64,000 nucleotides of DNA from Flavobacteriales bacterium (GTDB lineage Bacteria > Bacteroidota > Bacteroidia > Flavobacteriales_F > PHOS-HE28): assembly GCA_020635675.1 (NCBI GenBank), contig JACJZJ010000004.1, positions 62,001 through 126,000 on the forward strand. Direction: 5' to 3'. The position numbers and the translations under genes were made by a program. Below the pieces are notes generated by a model that saw only the letters and a list, made by a program, of their open reading frames with translations, was not told the origin of the DNA and did no database searches. Positions 51,753-60,475 of the stretch are shown here, piece after piece; position 1 is the first letter of the stretch; each line of letters starts with the position of its first letter.

Positions 51753-52220
51753 ATGAAGCGCTGGCTGCTCATACTCATCGTCCTGCTGGGGGTCGCCCAG
51801 TTCATTCGCCCGGATACCTCGGTTCCCGCCTACGATCCGGCGCAGGACCTGCTGGCGATGACAAAGCCCTCCACCCAGGTGGAACAACTCGTGCGCGCGG
51901 CCTGTTACGACTGCCACAGCTACGAAAGTGAATACCCGTGGTACGACCGGATCACCCCTGTGAACTGGTGGGTGCACCACCATGTCGAGGAGGCACGCCA
52001 TCATGGAAATCTGAGCATTTGGGGAACGCTGGCACAGAAGCGCAAGGACCACTTTCTGAAGGACGCTCCGGACGAGATCGGCGAAGGGGACATGCCCCTG
52101 CCCACCTACACCTGGATGCATCCAAAGGCGCGTTTGACCGACGCCCAACGGAAGGTGCTGATCGACTTCTTCAGCGGCCTGCGCGGTCCCGGCGCCGCGG
52201 ACCGCGACCACGCCGATTAG
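51753..52220 (+). CDS. Haem-binding domain protein (cytochrome-c-like)
   Basis: This 155-residue protein has an N-terminal hydrophobic anchor or signal (LLILIVLLGVAQFI) and the single haem-attachment site ACYDCH, in a context typical of the Haem_bd family: CYDCHSYESEYPWYDRITPV, then NWWVHHHVEEAR and a C-terminal Met-containing stretch (EGDMPLPTYTWMHPKARL) that may give the axial ligand. Such proteins are periplasmic electron carriers or peroxidase-associated domains. The partner enzyme is not evident here. Confidence 0.88.
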   Translation: MKRWLLILIVLLGVAQFIRPDTSVPAYDPAQDLLAMTKPSTQVEQLVRAACYDCHSYESEYPWYDRITPVNWWVHHHVEEARHHGNLSIWGTLAQKRKDHFLKDAPDEIGEGDMPLPTYTWMHPKARLTDAQRKVLIDFFSGLRGPGAADRDHAD

Positions 52221-52252
52221 GCCCCGCGGTCCGGATCCGGCAGGGGATCGTG

Positions 52253-52260
52253 CATCTTTG
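52253..52260 (+). promoter_or_regulatory. -7 promoter element of the LolA-like/ABC operon
   Basis: CATCTTTG, seven of eight matches to TAnnTTTG, ends three bases before the ATG at 52264. It probably drives the whole five-gene operon. Confidence 0.5.
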
Positions 52261-52263
52261 ACC

Positions 52264-53019
52264 ATGCGTTCGTTCCACCTTGTCGGCCTTCTTCTTCTTC
52301 GATCCCTGCTTGCACCTGCCTTTGCAGGCGCACAGGATGCGGCGGAGATCGTGACGAGGAGCGAGGACCACCTGCGCGGGAAGACCTCACGGGCCGATAT
52401 GACCATTTCCATCGTGCGGCCCAAGTGGAGCCGCGAGATGGCCATGAAGACCTGGAGCAAGGGCGACGATCTGTTCATGATCCTGGTCACCTCTCCGGCC
52501 AAGGACGCGGGCACGGCCTTCCTCAAGCGCGGCAAGGACCTCTGGAACTGGGTGCCCGCGGTGGAACGCAATGTGAAGCTGCCGCCCAGCATGATGTCGC
52601 AGAACTGGATGGGTACCGATTTCACCAACGACGACCTGGTGCGCGAGGCCAACGTGAAGAACGACTATGACCACCGCATCGAAGGCGAGGAGGACCAGCA
52701 GGGCCGCAAGTGCTGGAAGATCCGCATGACGCCGCACGAGGATGCCGGCGTGGTCTGGGACCACGTGCTGGTCTGGATCGATCAGCAGGACTATCTGCAG
52801 CTGCGCTCGGAATTCTACGACGAGGACGGTGCGCTGGTGAACACCATGGTGAACTCCGATATAAGGACCATGGGCGGGCGCACGATCCCCGCGAAAATGG
52901 AAATGACGCCCGCCGACAAACCGGGCCACAAGACCGTGATCACCTACACTGATCTGGAATACGACATACCGATCAGCGATGACTTCTTCACGGTCCAGCA
53001 GATGCGCAACGTGAAGTGA
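52264..53019 (+). CDS. LolA-like outer-membrane lipoprotein-sorting protein
   Basis: This 251-residue periplasmic protein has a signal peptide (LVGLLLLRSLLAPAFAGAQ) and a LolA/LolB-like half-barrel: AAEIVTRSEDHLRGKTSRAD, MKTWSKGDDLFMILVTSPAKDAGTAFLKRG, LWNWVPAVERNVKLPPSMM and CWKIRMTPHEDAG. This subgroup regularly sits next to MacB/LolE-type ABC genes, and may shuttle lipids or lipoproteins extracted by the transporter. It is the first gene of a tightly packed operon: two permeases, an ATPase and a beta-barrel protein follow. Confidence 0.87.
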   Translation: MRSFHLVGLLLLRSLLAPAFAGAQDAAEIVTRSEDHLRGKTSRADMTISIVRPKWSREMAMKTWSKGDDLFMILVTSPAKDAGTAFLKRGKDLWNWVPAVERNVKLPPSMMSQNWMGTDFTNDDLVREANVKNDYDHRIEGEEDQQGRKCWKIRMTPHEDAGVVWDHVLVWIDQQDYLQLRSEFYDEDGALVNTMVNSDIRTMGGRTIPAKMEMTPADKPGHKTVITYTDLEYDIPISDDFFTVQQMRNVK

Positions 53020-53021
53020 AC

Positions 53022-54242
53022 ATGTACCTGCTGCTCGCCTGGCGGGACCTCTGGCGCAACAAGCGCCGCACGCTGATCACCCTCGCGGCCATCTTCTTCG
53101 CCGTGCTGCTCTCCTGCATCATGCGATCCGCGCAGATGGGCGCCTACGACAACATGATCCGCAACAGCGTGGGGCATTTCGTGGGCTACGTGCAGGTGCA
53201 CCAGGCCGGTTACTGGGACGACCGCACCCTGGACAATGCCTTCCCCTCCAGCGACAGCCTGCTGCGTGCCGTACGCGCCGTGGAGGGTGTCACCGATGTG
53301 GCCGAACGGCTCGAGTCCTTCGCCCTGGCGGCCTCGCGAGATCAGACCAACGGTGCCCTGGTGGTCGGCTTCGACCCCGCGCACGAACCGGCGATCCGGA
53401 ACACGGCGGACCGCATCACGCAAGGTGCGCGCCTGGAGACCATCGACGAGCAAGCCGCCCTGCTGGGCAAGGACCTCGCCGACCGTCTGGGGCTCGGTGT
53501 GAGCGACAGCGTGGTGCTGCTCGGCTCGGGCTACCACGGCAGTTTCGCGGCGGGCAAGTATCGCGTGAAGGGCCTGATCGATCTGGGGTCGCCGGACCTG
53601 AACAAGCGCGCCGTCTTCCTGCCGCTGGGGACCGCACGCCAGCTGTACGGTGCGGACGATCTCGCGACCTCGCTGGTCATCGGCACCGACCGGCCCGGTG
53701 ACGCGACCGCCATCGCCGATGCGATCCGCCGGGGAACGGACGGCCATCGGTGGGAGGTGATGGATTGGAAACAACTGGTGCCCGAGCTCGTGCAGTTCAT
53801 CGAAGTGGACAACTCCTTCGCCCTCATCACCCTGGCCATCCTCTACATCGTGATCGCCTTCGGGATCTTCGGCACCTTGCTGATGATGTACACCGAGCGC
53901 ATCCACGAGTTCGGCGTGATGACCGCCGTGGGCATGGGCCGTGGTCGGCTGGCGACGGTGTTCGTTCTGGGATCGGCCATCATGGCCCTGCTGGGGGCCC
54001 TGCTCGGCGGGCTCACCGCCATGCCCGTGGTGATGTACTTCCAGGCCAACCCGATCCGCTTCACCGGCGAACTGGCCCAGGTCTACGAGACCTACGGTTT
54101 CGAGCCCATCATCCCGTTCATGAACGACCCCTGGATCTTCGCCGCCCAGGCCGCGATCGTGCTCGGCATCACGCTTTTCCTCGGCCTCTACCCCACCCTC
54201 AAGATCCTCCGCCTGGTACCGATCCGGGCCCTGCGCGCCTGA
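53022..54242 (+). CDS. ABC transporter permease (MacB/LolE family), first subunit
   Basis: This 406-residue permease has the family layout: one N-terminal helix (LITLAAIFFAVLLSCIM), a large periplasmic domain (~40-260), then three helices in the FtsX-like domain (FALITLAILYIVIAFGIFGTLLMMY, a second near 320, a third near 380). Such subunits drive extraction of lipoproteins or peptides by mechanical transmission rather than by a channel. The start may be GTG at 53016, overlapping the previous stop. It pairs with the next gene as a heterodimer. Confidence 0.9.
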   Translation: MYLLLAWRDLWRNKRRTLITLAAIFFAVLLSCIMRSAQMGAYDNMIRNSVGHFVGYVQVHQAGYWDDRTLDNAFPSSDSLLRAVRAVEGVTDVAERLESFALAASRDQTNGALVVGFDPAHEPAIRNTADRITQGARLETIDEQAALLGKDLADRLGLGVSDSVVLLGSGYHGSFAAGKYRVKGLIDLGSPDLNKRAVFLPLGTARQLYGADDLATSLVIGTDRPGDATAIADAIRRGTDGHRWEVMDWKQLVPELVQFIEVDNSFALITLAILYIVIAFGIFGTLLMMYTERIHEFGVMTAVGMGRGRLATVFVLGSAIMALLGALLGGLTAMPVVMYFQANPIRFTGELAQVYETYGFEPIIPFMNDPWIFAAQAAIVLGITLFLGLYPTLKILRLVPIRALRA

Positions 54243-54245
54243 ACC

Positions 54246-55463
54246 ATGGTCCCCCTGATCGCCTGGCGGAACGTGTGGAGGAACCGGTTGCGGAGCCTGC
54301 TGGTGGCGCTGTCGATCGCCGTGGGGCTTTGGGGAGGCACCTTCTTCATGGCCGTATCGTGGGGCATGTATGCCCACCAGCTCGATACCGTGATCAACGA
54401 CCAGGTGTCGCACATCCAGGTGCACGCGCCCCGTTTCCGCGATGACGATGATGGGCGTTATGGGATCCCCGAAGCCGACGTGCTCCTGGACAGCATCCGC
54501 ACCGACTCGCGGGTGAAGGCGGCCACTGAAAGGATCGTGCTGCCCGGCGTGATGGTGCAGAGCACGGCCAACAGCGCGGGAGTCAGCGTGCTCGGGATCG
54601 ACCCGAAGGACGAGGAAAAGGTGACCGGGCTCCATGACCGGCTGACCGATGGCACCTACTTCACCGGCACCAAGAGCGCGCCGATGGTGATGGGCGCCAA
54701 GCTGGCCCAAAAACTCAAGATCGACCTGCGCGGCCGCACGGTGATCAGCTTCCTGAATGCGCAGGACTCCCTGGTCGCGATGAGCTTCCGCGTGGTGGGT
54801 CTCTACCACAGCGGCAACAGCGCCCTGGAGGAGGGCACCGTCTACGTGCGTCGCGAGGACCTCGCCCGGCAGATGCACCTGGGCACCCCGGCCAATGAGA
54901 TCGCCGTGCTGCTGACCGATGAAAAGGATCTTGATGCTGTGCAACGGAAGATGCAGGCGATGCGGCCCGACATGCGCGTGGAGAGCTGGAAGGAGCTGTC
55001 GCCGGAACTGCGCCTGGTGGTCGACTCCTTCAGCCAGTACACCTACATCTTCATCGGCATCATCCTGCTGGCGCTGATGTTCGGCATTGTGAACACCATG
55101 CTGATGGCTGTGCTCGAACGCACGCGCGAGCTCGGCATGCTGATGGCCATCGGCATGGAGCGCCGCCGCGTGTTCGCCATGGTGATGTGGGAGACCGTGT
55201 ACATGGCCGTGATCGGCGCGCCACTGGGCATGCTGCTCGCCTGGGTCAGCATCCAGGTCGTCGGGCGCACGGGCATCGATCTCACGGCGTTCGCGGCAGG
55301 CCTGTCCTCCTACGGCTTCGACGCGGTGATCCATCCGGCGCTCGCCGCCAACTTCTACCTGGAGATCGCCGGACTGGGCATCGCCGCCGCGATCCTTTCC
55401 GCCATTTACCCCGCCTGGAAGGCCGTGCGCATGCGGCCGACCGAGGCCCTACGCAAGATCTGA
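54246..55463 (+). CDS. ABC transporter permease (MacB/LolE family), second subunit
   Basis: This 405-residue permease has the same layout as its upstream neighbour: IAWRNVWRNRLRSLLVALSI with one helix, a periplasmic domain, then the FtsX-like core (YIFIGIILLALMFGIVNTMLM, RTRELGMLMAIGMERRRVF) and two more helices. It starts three bases after the first permease and its TGA overlaps the ATPase start by one base, so the subunits are made together. Two non-identical permeases resemble LolC/LolE. Confidence 0.9.
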   Translation: MVPLIAWRNVWRNRLRSLLVALSIAVGLWGGTFFMAVSWGMYAHQLDTVINDQVSHIQVHAPRFRDDDDGRYGIPEADVLLDSIRTDSRVKAATERIVLPGVMVQSTANSAGVSVLGIDPKDEEKVTGLHDRLTDGTYFTGTKSAPMVMGAKLAQKLKIDLRGRTVISFLNAQDSLVAMSFRVVGLYHSGNSALEEGTVYVRREDLARQMHLGTPANEIAVLLTDEKDLDAVQRKMQAMRPDMRVESWKELSPELRLVVDSFSQYTYIFIGIILLALMFGIVNTMLMAVLERTRELGMLMAIGMERRRVFAMVMWETVYMAVIGAPLGMLLAWVSIQVVGRTGIDLTAFAAGLSSYGFDAVIHPALAANFYLEIAGLGIAAAILSAIYPAWKAVRMRPTEALRKI

Positions 55464-56155
55464 TGGAGACACCCGTGATCGAGACACGCGGCCTCACCCG
55501 CACCTACGACGCCGATACCGTGCCCGTGCACGCCGTGAACGGTATCGACCTGCGTGTGGAGAAGGGCGAGTTCACCGCGATCATCGGCCCGAGCGGCTGT
55601 GGCAAGACCACCCTGATGAACATGATCGGCGGACTGGACGAGCCCACCGCCGGTCACGTGCTGATCGATGGCGAGGACATCGGCCACAAGAGCGCCAACG
55701 CCATGATCGCCTACAGGCTCCACCACATCGGCTTCGTGTTCCAAGCCTACAACCTGATCCCCGTCCTCACCGCACTGGAGAATGTCTCCTTCGTAATGCT
55801 GCTCCAGGGCGTGAAGAAAAGGGAACGCCAGCAACGTGCACAGGAACTGCTCGCGTCCGTCGGCTTGATGGACAAGCTGGACAAACGCCCCAACGAGCTG
55901 AGCGGGGGACAGCAGCAGCGGGTGGCGGTAGCACGTGCCCTGGCCTCGCGTCCGCGCTTCGTGCTGGCTGATGAGCCGACCGCGAACCTGGACTCCCATT
56001 CCACCAACGACCTGATCGACCTGATGGCCGAACTCAACCGGAAGGACAACATGACCTTCCTTTTCGCCACGCATGACCAGCGTGTGATCGACCGCGCCCG
56101 TCGTGTGGTGACCCTGGAGGACGGGCGCATCGTGAAGGACGAAAAGCGGGGATGA
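55463..56155 (+). CDS. ABC transporter ATP-binding protein (LolD/MacB type)
   Basis: This 230-residue ATPase has Walker A IGPSGCGKTTLMNMIGGLD, the Q-loop GFVFQAYNLIPVLTALENV, signature LSGGQQQRVAVARALA, Walker B FVLADEPTANLD and the switch His in FATHDQRV. These match the LolD/MacB subfamily. It energises the two permeases. Its start overlaps the previous stop (TGATG), and its own stop overlaps the next ATG (ATGA). Confidence 0.94.
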   Translation: METPVIETRGLTRTYDADTVPVHAVNGIDLRVEKGEFTAIIGPSGCGKTTLMNMIGGLDEPTAGHVLIDGEDIGHKSANAMIAYRLHHIGFVFQAYNLIPVLTALENVSFVMLLQGVKKRERQQRAQELLASVGLMDKLDKRPNELSGGQQQRVAVARALASRPRFVLADEPTANLDSHSTNDLIDLMAELNRKDNMTFLFATHDQRVIDRARRVVTLEDGRIVKDEKRG

Positions 56156-57318
56156 TGCGGTCGCTCGTCGTGATGCTGGCGATCACGAGCTTCACGGCGC
56201 GCGGCCAGGACACCACGGCGTTCAAGCCCGCGCTCCATTTCAACGGTTACGTGAAGGGCATGCCCAGCGTCAGTTGGTCGCCCCTGCTGAACACGACCGC
56301 GGTCTCCGGCCTGCTGCACAACCGGTTGAACTTCCATGCGGACCTGCTGCGTGGGCTGCGGGCCGGCGTGGAATTCCGCGACCGTGTCTTCGTTGGCGGC
56401 CAGGTGCGCGACGACCCTACCCTGGCACACGGTCTGGAAATGGACCCCGGTCTAGTGGACATGAGCTGGGTGTGGCTGAAGGAAGATGCCTTTGTGGGCC
56501 ACACCATCATCGACCGGGCCTGGCTCGAATACGAGCGGGGGCATTTCGTCGCACGCGCCGGCCGCCAGCGGATCAACTGGGGCCTCGACCTGGTGTGGAA
56601 CCCGAACGACATCTTCAACGCGTTCAATTACTTGGATTTCGACTACGAGGAGCGCCCTGGTTCCGACGCGATCAGCCTGCGCTATTTCACAGGCGTCTCC
56701 GGGCAGGTCGAACTGGCCGTGAAGGCCGACAGCAGTGACCAGCGCGTTGCCGCGGGGATGTACCGGTTCCACGTCGGCAGCTACGATCTGCAGGTGATCG
56801 GCGGTCAATACCGCGAGGATGCGGCCGTTGGAGCAGGCTGGGCCGGGAACCTCGGCGGCAGCGGGTTGAAGGGCGAAACGACGGTCTTCATCCCCACCGA
56901 CCAGGACACCACCGATGCGACCAGCATCTCCTTCACCTCCACCGTCGACCATTCGTTCCGCAACGGGCTGTACCTGATCGTGAGCGGGCTGTACAACAGC
57001 AACGGTGCCGCCACGCCGGCGGAGGTCAGCGGCGGCGATGTGATCGCACGACAGGTCTCCCCGAAGAACCTCATGCCGTTCCGATCCACGGGCATGGTCA
57101 GCGTGACCTATGCCTTCAACCCGATCATCTCCGGCAGTCTCGCGGTGCTGGGATCGCCCGGCCCGAACGCCTTGATCCTCTTCCCCAGCCTGTCGGTGAG
57201 CCTGGCCAACAACTGGCAGCTCGATGTCTTCTACCAAGGCTACTGGCAGGAGGTGCCCACGCTCGGCTTCAGGGGGATCGGGGACGCGGCGTATGCGCGG
57301 GTGAAGTGGAGCTTTTAA
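56152..57318 (+). CDS. Outer-membrane beta-barrel protein of the LolA-like/ABC operon
   Basis: This 388-residue protein has a short signal peptide (LVVMLAITSFTARGQ) and a barrel-like alternation of strands, with motifs reminiscent of porin-like or DUF1302 proteins: LHNRLNFHADLLRGLRAGVEF, ARAGRQRINWGLDLVWNPNDIFNAFNY and a C-terminal aromatic strand ending AYARVKWSF. It overlaps the ATPase gene by four bases and the convergent rimO by four. An outer-membrane barrel in a LolCDE-like operon suggests a complete envelope-spanning export path. Confidence 0.8.
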   Translation: MMRSLVVMLAITSFTARGQDTTAFKPALHFNGYVKGMPSVSWSPLLNTTAVSGLLHNRLNFHADLLRGLRAGVEFRDRVFVGGQVRDDPTLAHGLEMDPGLVDMSWVWLKEDAFVGHTIIDRAWLEYERGHFVARAGRQRINWGLDLVWNPNDIFNAFNYLDFDYEERPGSDAISLRYFTGVSGQVELAVKADSSDQRVAAGMYRFHVGSYDLQVIGGQYREDAAVGAGWAGNLGGSGLKGETTVFIPTDQDTTDATSISFTSTVDHSFRNGLYLIVSGLYNSNGAATPAEVSGGDVIARQVSPKNLMPFRSTGMVSVTYAFNPIISGSLAVLGSPGPNALILFPSLSVSLANNWQLDVFYQGYWQEVPTLGFRGIGDAAYARVKWSF

Positions 57319-58625
57319 AGCACCTCCCCCATCAGTTCGTGCTCCCGAGCTTCGGTGATCCGCACCTCCGCAAAGTCCCCGATGCGCAGATAATTTCCTT
57401 CGATCGGGACCAGCACCTCGTTGTCCACCTCAGGTGAATCGTGCTCCGTGCGGGCGATGTAGTGGCCCGCCTCGGCCTTGTCCACCAGCACTTTGAAGAC
57501 TTTTCCGACCTTCTGCCGGTTCAGGTCCGCGCTGATGCCGCCTTGCAGTTCCATGATCTCCTGGGCACGCTGCTCCTTCAGCCCGGCCGGCACATCGTCG
57601 TCCATGGAGAATGCGTGGGTATCCTCCTCATGGCTGTAGGTGAAGCAGCCGAGGCGGTCGAAACGCATCCGCTCGATCCAACGCAGGTTGTCCGCATGGT
57701 CCGTGTCGGTCTCACCGGGGAATCCGGCGATCAACGTGGTGCGGATGGCGATGCCCGGCACCTTGTCGCGGATGGTATCCACCAGCGCTTCCGTCTTCTC
57801 CTGCGTGATGCCTCGGCGCATGCGCGTGAGCATGGATGTGCTTCCATGCTGCAGCGGCATGTCCAGGTAGTTGCAGACGTTCGAACGTTCCCGCATCACA
57901 TCCAGGATATCCATCGGAAAACCGCTGGGAAAGGCATAGTGCAGGCGGATCCAGTCGACACCCTCCACGTCGCTCAACCGGGCGAGCAATTCGCTCAGGT
58001 TCCGCTTCCCATAAAGGTCCAGGCCGTAGTAGGTGAGGTCCTGCGCGATCAGGACCAGCTCCTTCACCCCTTGCGCGGCCAGTGATCGCGCCTGGGCTTC
58101 CAACTGCTCGATCGGCGTGCTGACGTGCTTCCCCCGCATCAACGGGATCGCGCAGAAAGAGCACTTCCGGTCGCAGCCCTCGCTGATCTTGAAGTAGGCG
58201 AAATGGGCGGGTGTGGTCAGCAACCGCTCGCCGACCAGTTCATGTTTGTAGTCCGCCTTGAGGGTCTTGAGCAGGCGCGGCAGGTCACGCGTGCCGAACC
58301 AGGCGTCGACCTGGGGCACCTCCGCCTCCAGCTCGGGCGCATACCGTTGGCTCAGACAGCCGGTGACATAGACCTTGTCCACTTCCCCCCGCTCTTTTGC
58401 CCCGGCCCAGGCCAGAATGGTGTCGATGCTTTCCTGCTTGGCATTTTCGATGAATCCGCAAGTGTTGATCACCACCACGTTGTGGTCGTCATGCGGCGCT
58501 TCGTGGTCCACGGTGATGCCGTTGGCCTTCAATTGGGCCATCAGCACCTCGCTGTCAAAGTTGTTCTTCGAACAGCCCAGGGTGACGACGTTCACCTTCG
58601 TTCGTTTGCGGGTCCGGACCTTCAT
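57315..58625 (-). CDS. rimO: Ribosomal protein S12 methylthiotransferase
   Basis: This 436-residue radical-SAM enzyme adds a methylthio group to Asp of ribosomal protein S12. The N-terminal UPF0004 domain has the three Cys (TLGCSKNNFDSE, INTCGFIENAKQES, VTGCLSQRY) that bind a second iron-sulfur cluster; the radical-SAM site is CDRKCSFC in ISEGCDRKCSFCAIPLMRG; the C terminus is a TRAM domain. SxxN after the first Cys and the FCAIPLMRGKH context distinguish RimO from MiaB. In many Bacteroidota it directly follows ftsY; here a regulator gene on the opposite strand lies between them. Confidence 0.95.
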   Translation of the reverse strand: MKVRTRKRTKVNVVTLGCSKNNFDSEVLMAQLKANGITVDHEAPHDDHNVVVINTCGFIENAKQESIDTILAWAGAKERGEVDKVYVTGCLSQRYAPELEAEVPQVDAWFGTRDLPRLLKTLKADYKHELVGERLLTTPAHFAYFKISEGCDRKCSFCAIPLMRGKHVSTPIEQLEAQARSLAAQGVKELVLIAQDLTYYGLDLYGKRNLSELLARLSDVEGVDWIRLHYAFPSGFPMDILDVMRERSNVCNYLDMPLQHGSTSMLTRMRRGITQEKTEALVDTIRDKVPGIAIRTTLIAGFPGETDTDHADNLRWIERMRFDRLGCFTYSHEEDTHAFSMDDDVPAGLKEQRAQEIMELQGGISADLNRQKVGKVFKVLVDKAEAGHYIARTEHDSPEVDNEVLVPIEGNYLRIGDFAEVRITEAREHELMGEVL

Positions 58626-58792
58626 TGCAAGGCGTCAAAAGTAGATCCGTGCACCCGCATGGGGGCATTCTCCGTCCTGGACGTGTGACCATACGCTCCG
58701 ACCTTCGTCGATCCTTGTAGCCGAATTGCTACGATCCAAGACCGAAGCCTGTCCATTTTTGTCAGGGTGATATGGAGAAGGAGGAGGACCGA

Positions 58793-59431
58793 ATGATGCG
58801 CTTCCTGGTCGCGGACGACCACGCCATCATACGTAAGGGGATACGTTCAGTGCTGGAGGGGCGGTATCCGTTCTGTTCCGTCGATGACACGCCATCCATT
58901 GACGGGATCCTCACATGCGCCGGGGCTTTCCGCTATGATCTGGCCCTTTTGGAACTGATCCTTGGCGATGGGAACCTGTTCGATCATATCGAGGCGGTCA
59001 TGGGCGCCTTGAAAGGAACACCCTTGCTCATCGTTTCCATGGCGCCCGAGCATCTCTTCTTCCGCCGTGCGATCTCCGTGGGATGCGCCGGTTTCCTGAG
59101 CAAGAACGCGGAGGAGACCGAAGTCCTTCGTGCCGTGGCCCAAGTGCTGCGTGGTGAAATGTACATGAGCGCGGAACAACGTTCGATCCTTCAACTGCAC
59201 AAGGAGGCGCACGATCCGCGCCAGGACCCGTTCTCCTCCCTCAGTGCAAGGGAATTGGCCGTCATGTATGAAATATCCAAAGGACTGGGGATCAAGGAAA
59301 TAGCCGATAGATTGGCTCTCAGCCCCTCCACCGTCGCGACCTACAAGGCCCGATCGTTCGACAAGCTGGGCATTACGTCCGTGATCGAACTGGGCCGGCT
59401 GCTCGATGCCCACGACACCGGTCCGGGTTGA
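58793..59431 (+). CDS. LuxR-type response regulator with Glu at the phospho-acceptor position
   Basis: This 212-residue DNA-binding regulator has a NarL-like receiver (residues 1-120) and a LuxR helix-turn-helix (FSSLSARELAVMYEISKG and IKEIADRLALSPSTVATYKA, ~145-205). The acidic pair Asp8-Asp9, Ser82 and Lys104 are present, but the phospho-acceptor is Glu54 (in LALLELILGDGN where LLDL is usual). Glu often mimics phospho-Asp, so the protein may be constitutively active. No kinase adjoins it. The ATG at 58793 is chosen for the GGAGGAGG just upstream, a rare strong Shine-Dalgarno in this window; 58772 is an alternative. Confidence 0.85.
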   Translation: MMRFLVADDHAIIRKGIRSVLEGRYPFCSVDDTPSIDGILTCAGAFRYDLALLELILGDGNLFDHIEAVMGALKGTPLLIVSMAPEHLFFRRAISVGCAGFLSKNAEETEVLRAVAQVLRGEMYMSAEQRSILQLHKEAHDPRQDPFSSLSARELAVMYEISKGLGIKEIADRLALSPSTVATYKARSFDKLGITSVIELGRLLDAHDTGPG

Positions 59432-59440
59432 GGCGAACGA

Positions 59441-60400
59441 TCAGCTGCGCGCCTGGTCCTCCTTGAAGAGCGCGTCCACGAACGCGTGTTTGTCAAAGAC
59501 GCGCAGGTCGTCCATGCCTTCACCGACACCGAGATATTTGATGGGTACCTGGAATTGATCGCTGATACCGATGGCCACGCCGCCCTTCGCCGTGCCGTCG
59601 ATCTTGGTCAGGGCAAGCGCGGTCACGTCGGTGGCCTTTGTGAATTGCTTCGCCTGTTCGATGGCGTTCTGGCCCGTGCTGGCATCGAGCACCAGGAGCA
59701 CCTCGTGGGGCGCTTCCGGGACCACTTTCCGCATCACGTTCCGCACCTTGGTCAGTTCGTTCATCAGGTTCACCTTGTTGTGCAGGCGACCCGCGGTGTC
59801 GATGATGGCCACGTCCATGGCTTTGGCCTTGGCACTTTCAATGGTGTCGAACGCCACCGCCGCCGGGTCGGCGTTCATACCCTGGCTCACCAGGGGCACG
59901 CCCACGCGATCGCTCCATACCTTCAACTGGTCCACTGCCGCGGCGCGAAAAGTATCAGCCGCACCAAGCACCACGTTGCGCCCCTCCTGCTTCAGGGCAT
60001 GGGCCAATTTGCCGATGGTGGTGGTCTTGCCCACCCCGTTCACACCCACCACCATGATCACATAGGGCCTGATGGCCGGGTCGATGGGATCGGGATCCTT
60101 CATCAGGGCCGCGATCTCCTCCCGGAGCAGGGTGTTCAACTGACCGGTGCCCACGTACTTGTCCCGCGCCACCCGGGCCTGGATCCGTTGGATGATCTTC
60201 AGCGTGGTGTCCACCCCGACATCGCTGGCGATGAGCACTTCCTCCAGTTCGTCCAACACCGTGTCATCCACGGTGCTGCGCCCGGCCACGGCATGGGCCA
60301 GCTTGGCGAACAGGCCCTTGCGGGACCGTTCCAGGCCCTGCTCGAGCTTGGCGGCATTTGCCTCGGAGACCTTCTTGTCGCGCGAAAAGAGTCCGAACAT
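59441..60400 (-). CDS. ftsY: Signal recognition particle receptor FtsY
   Basis: This 319-residue GTPase receives ribosome-SRP complexes at the inner membrane. A short N-terminal helix with basic residues (MFGLFSRDKKVSEAN) precedes the NG domain: GVNGVGKTTTIGKLA (G1), DTFRAAAVDQLKVW, DTAGRLHNKVNLMNEL (G3), LTKIDGTAKGG (G4) and the closing loop IKYLGVGEGMDDLRVFD. The acidic A domain is minimal, as usual in Bacteroidota. It is the last gene of rpmB-rpmG-DUF4295-ftsY. Confidence 0.97.
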   Translation of the reverse strand: MFGLFSRDKKVSEANAAKLEQGLERSRKGLFAKLAHAVAGRSTVDDTVLDELEEVLIASDVGVDTTLKIIQRIQARVARDKYVGTGQLNTLLREEIAALMKDPDPIDPAIRPYVIMVVGVNGVGKTTTIGKLAHALKQEGRNVVLGAADTFRAAAVDQLKVWSDRVGVPLVSQGMNADPAAVAFDTIESAKAKAMDVAIIDTAGRLHNKVNLMNELTKVRNVMRKVVPEAPHEVLLVLDASTGQNAIEQAKQFTKATDVTALALTKIDGTAKGGVAIGISDQFQVPIKYLGVGEGMDDLRVFDKHAFVDALFKEDQARS

Positions 60401-60427
60401 CGGTTCTCAGCAGGGTCAGGAAGCACG

Positions 60428-60453
60428 AAAGGCCCCTGCTTCACAGAGGCCTT
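60428..60453 (-). terminator. Hairpin between the DUF4295 gene and ftsY
   Basis: An imperfect stem (AAGGCC-C-CTG with CAG-A-GGCCTT) lies in the 75-base gap before ftsY. The T-run after it on the minus strand is only three bases, so partial attenuation rather than full termination is likely. Confidence 0.4.
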
Positions 60454-60475
60454 CCGATGGTTTTCCTCGACGTGA

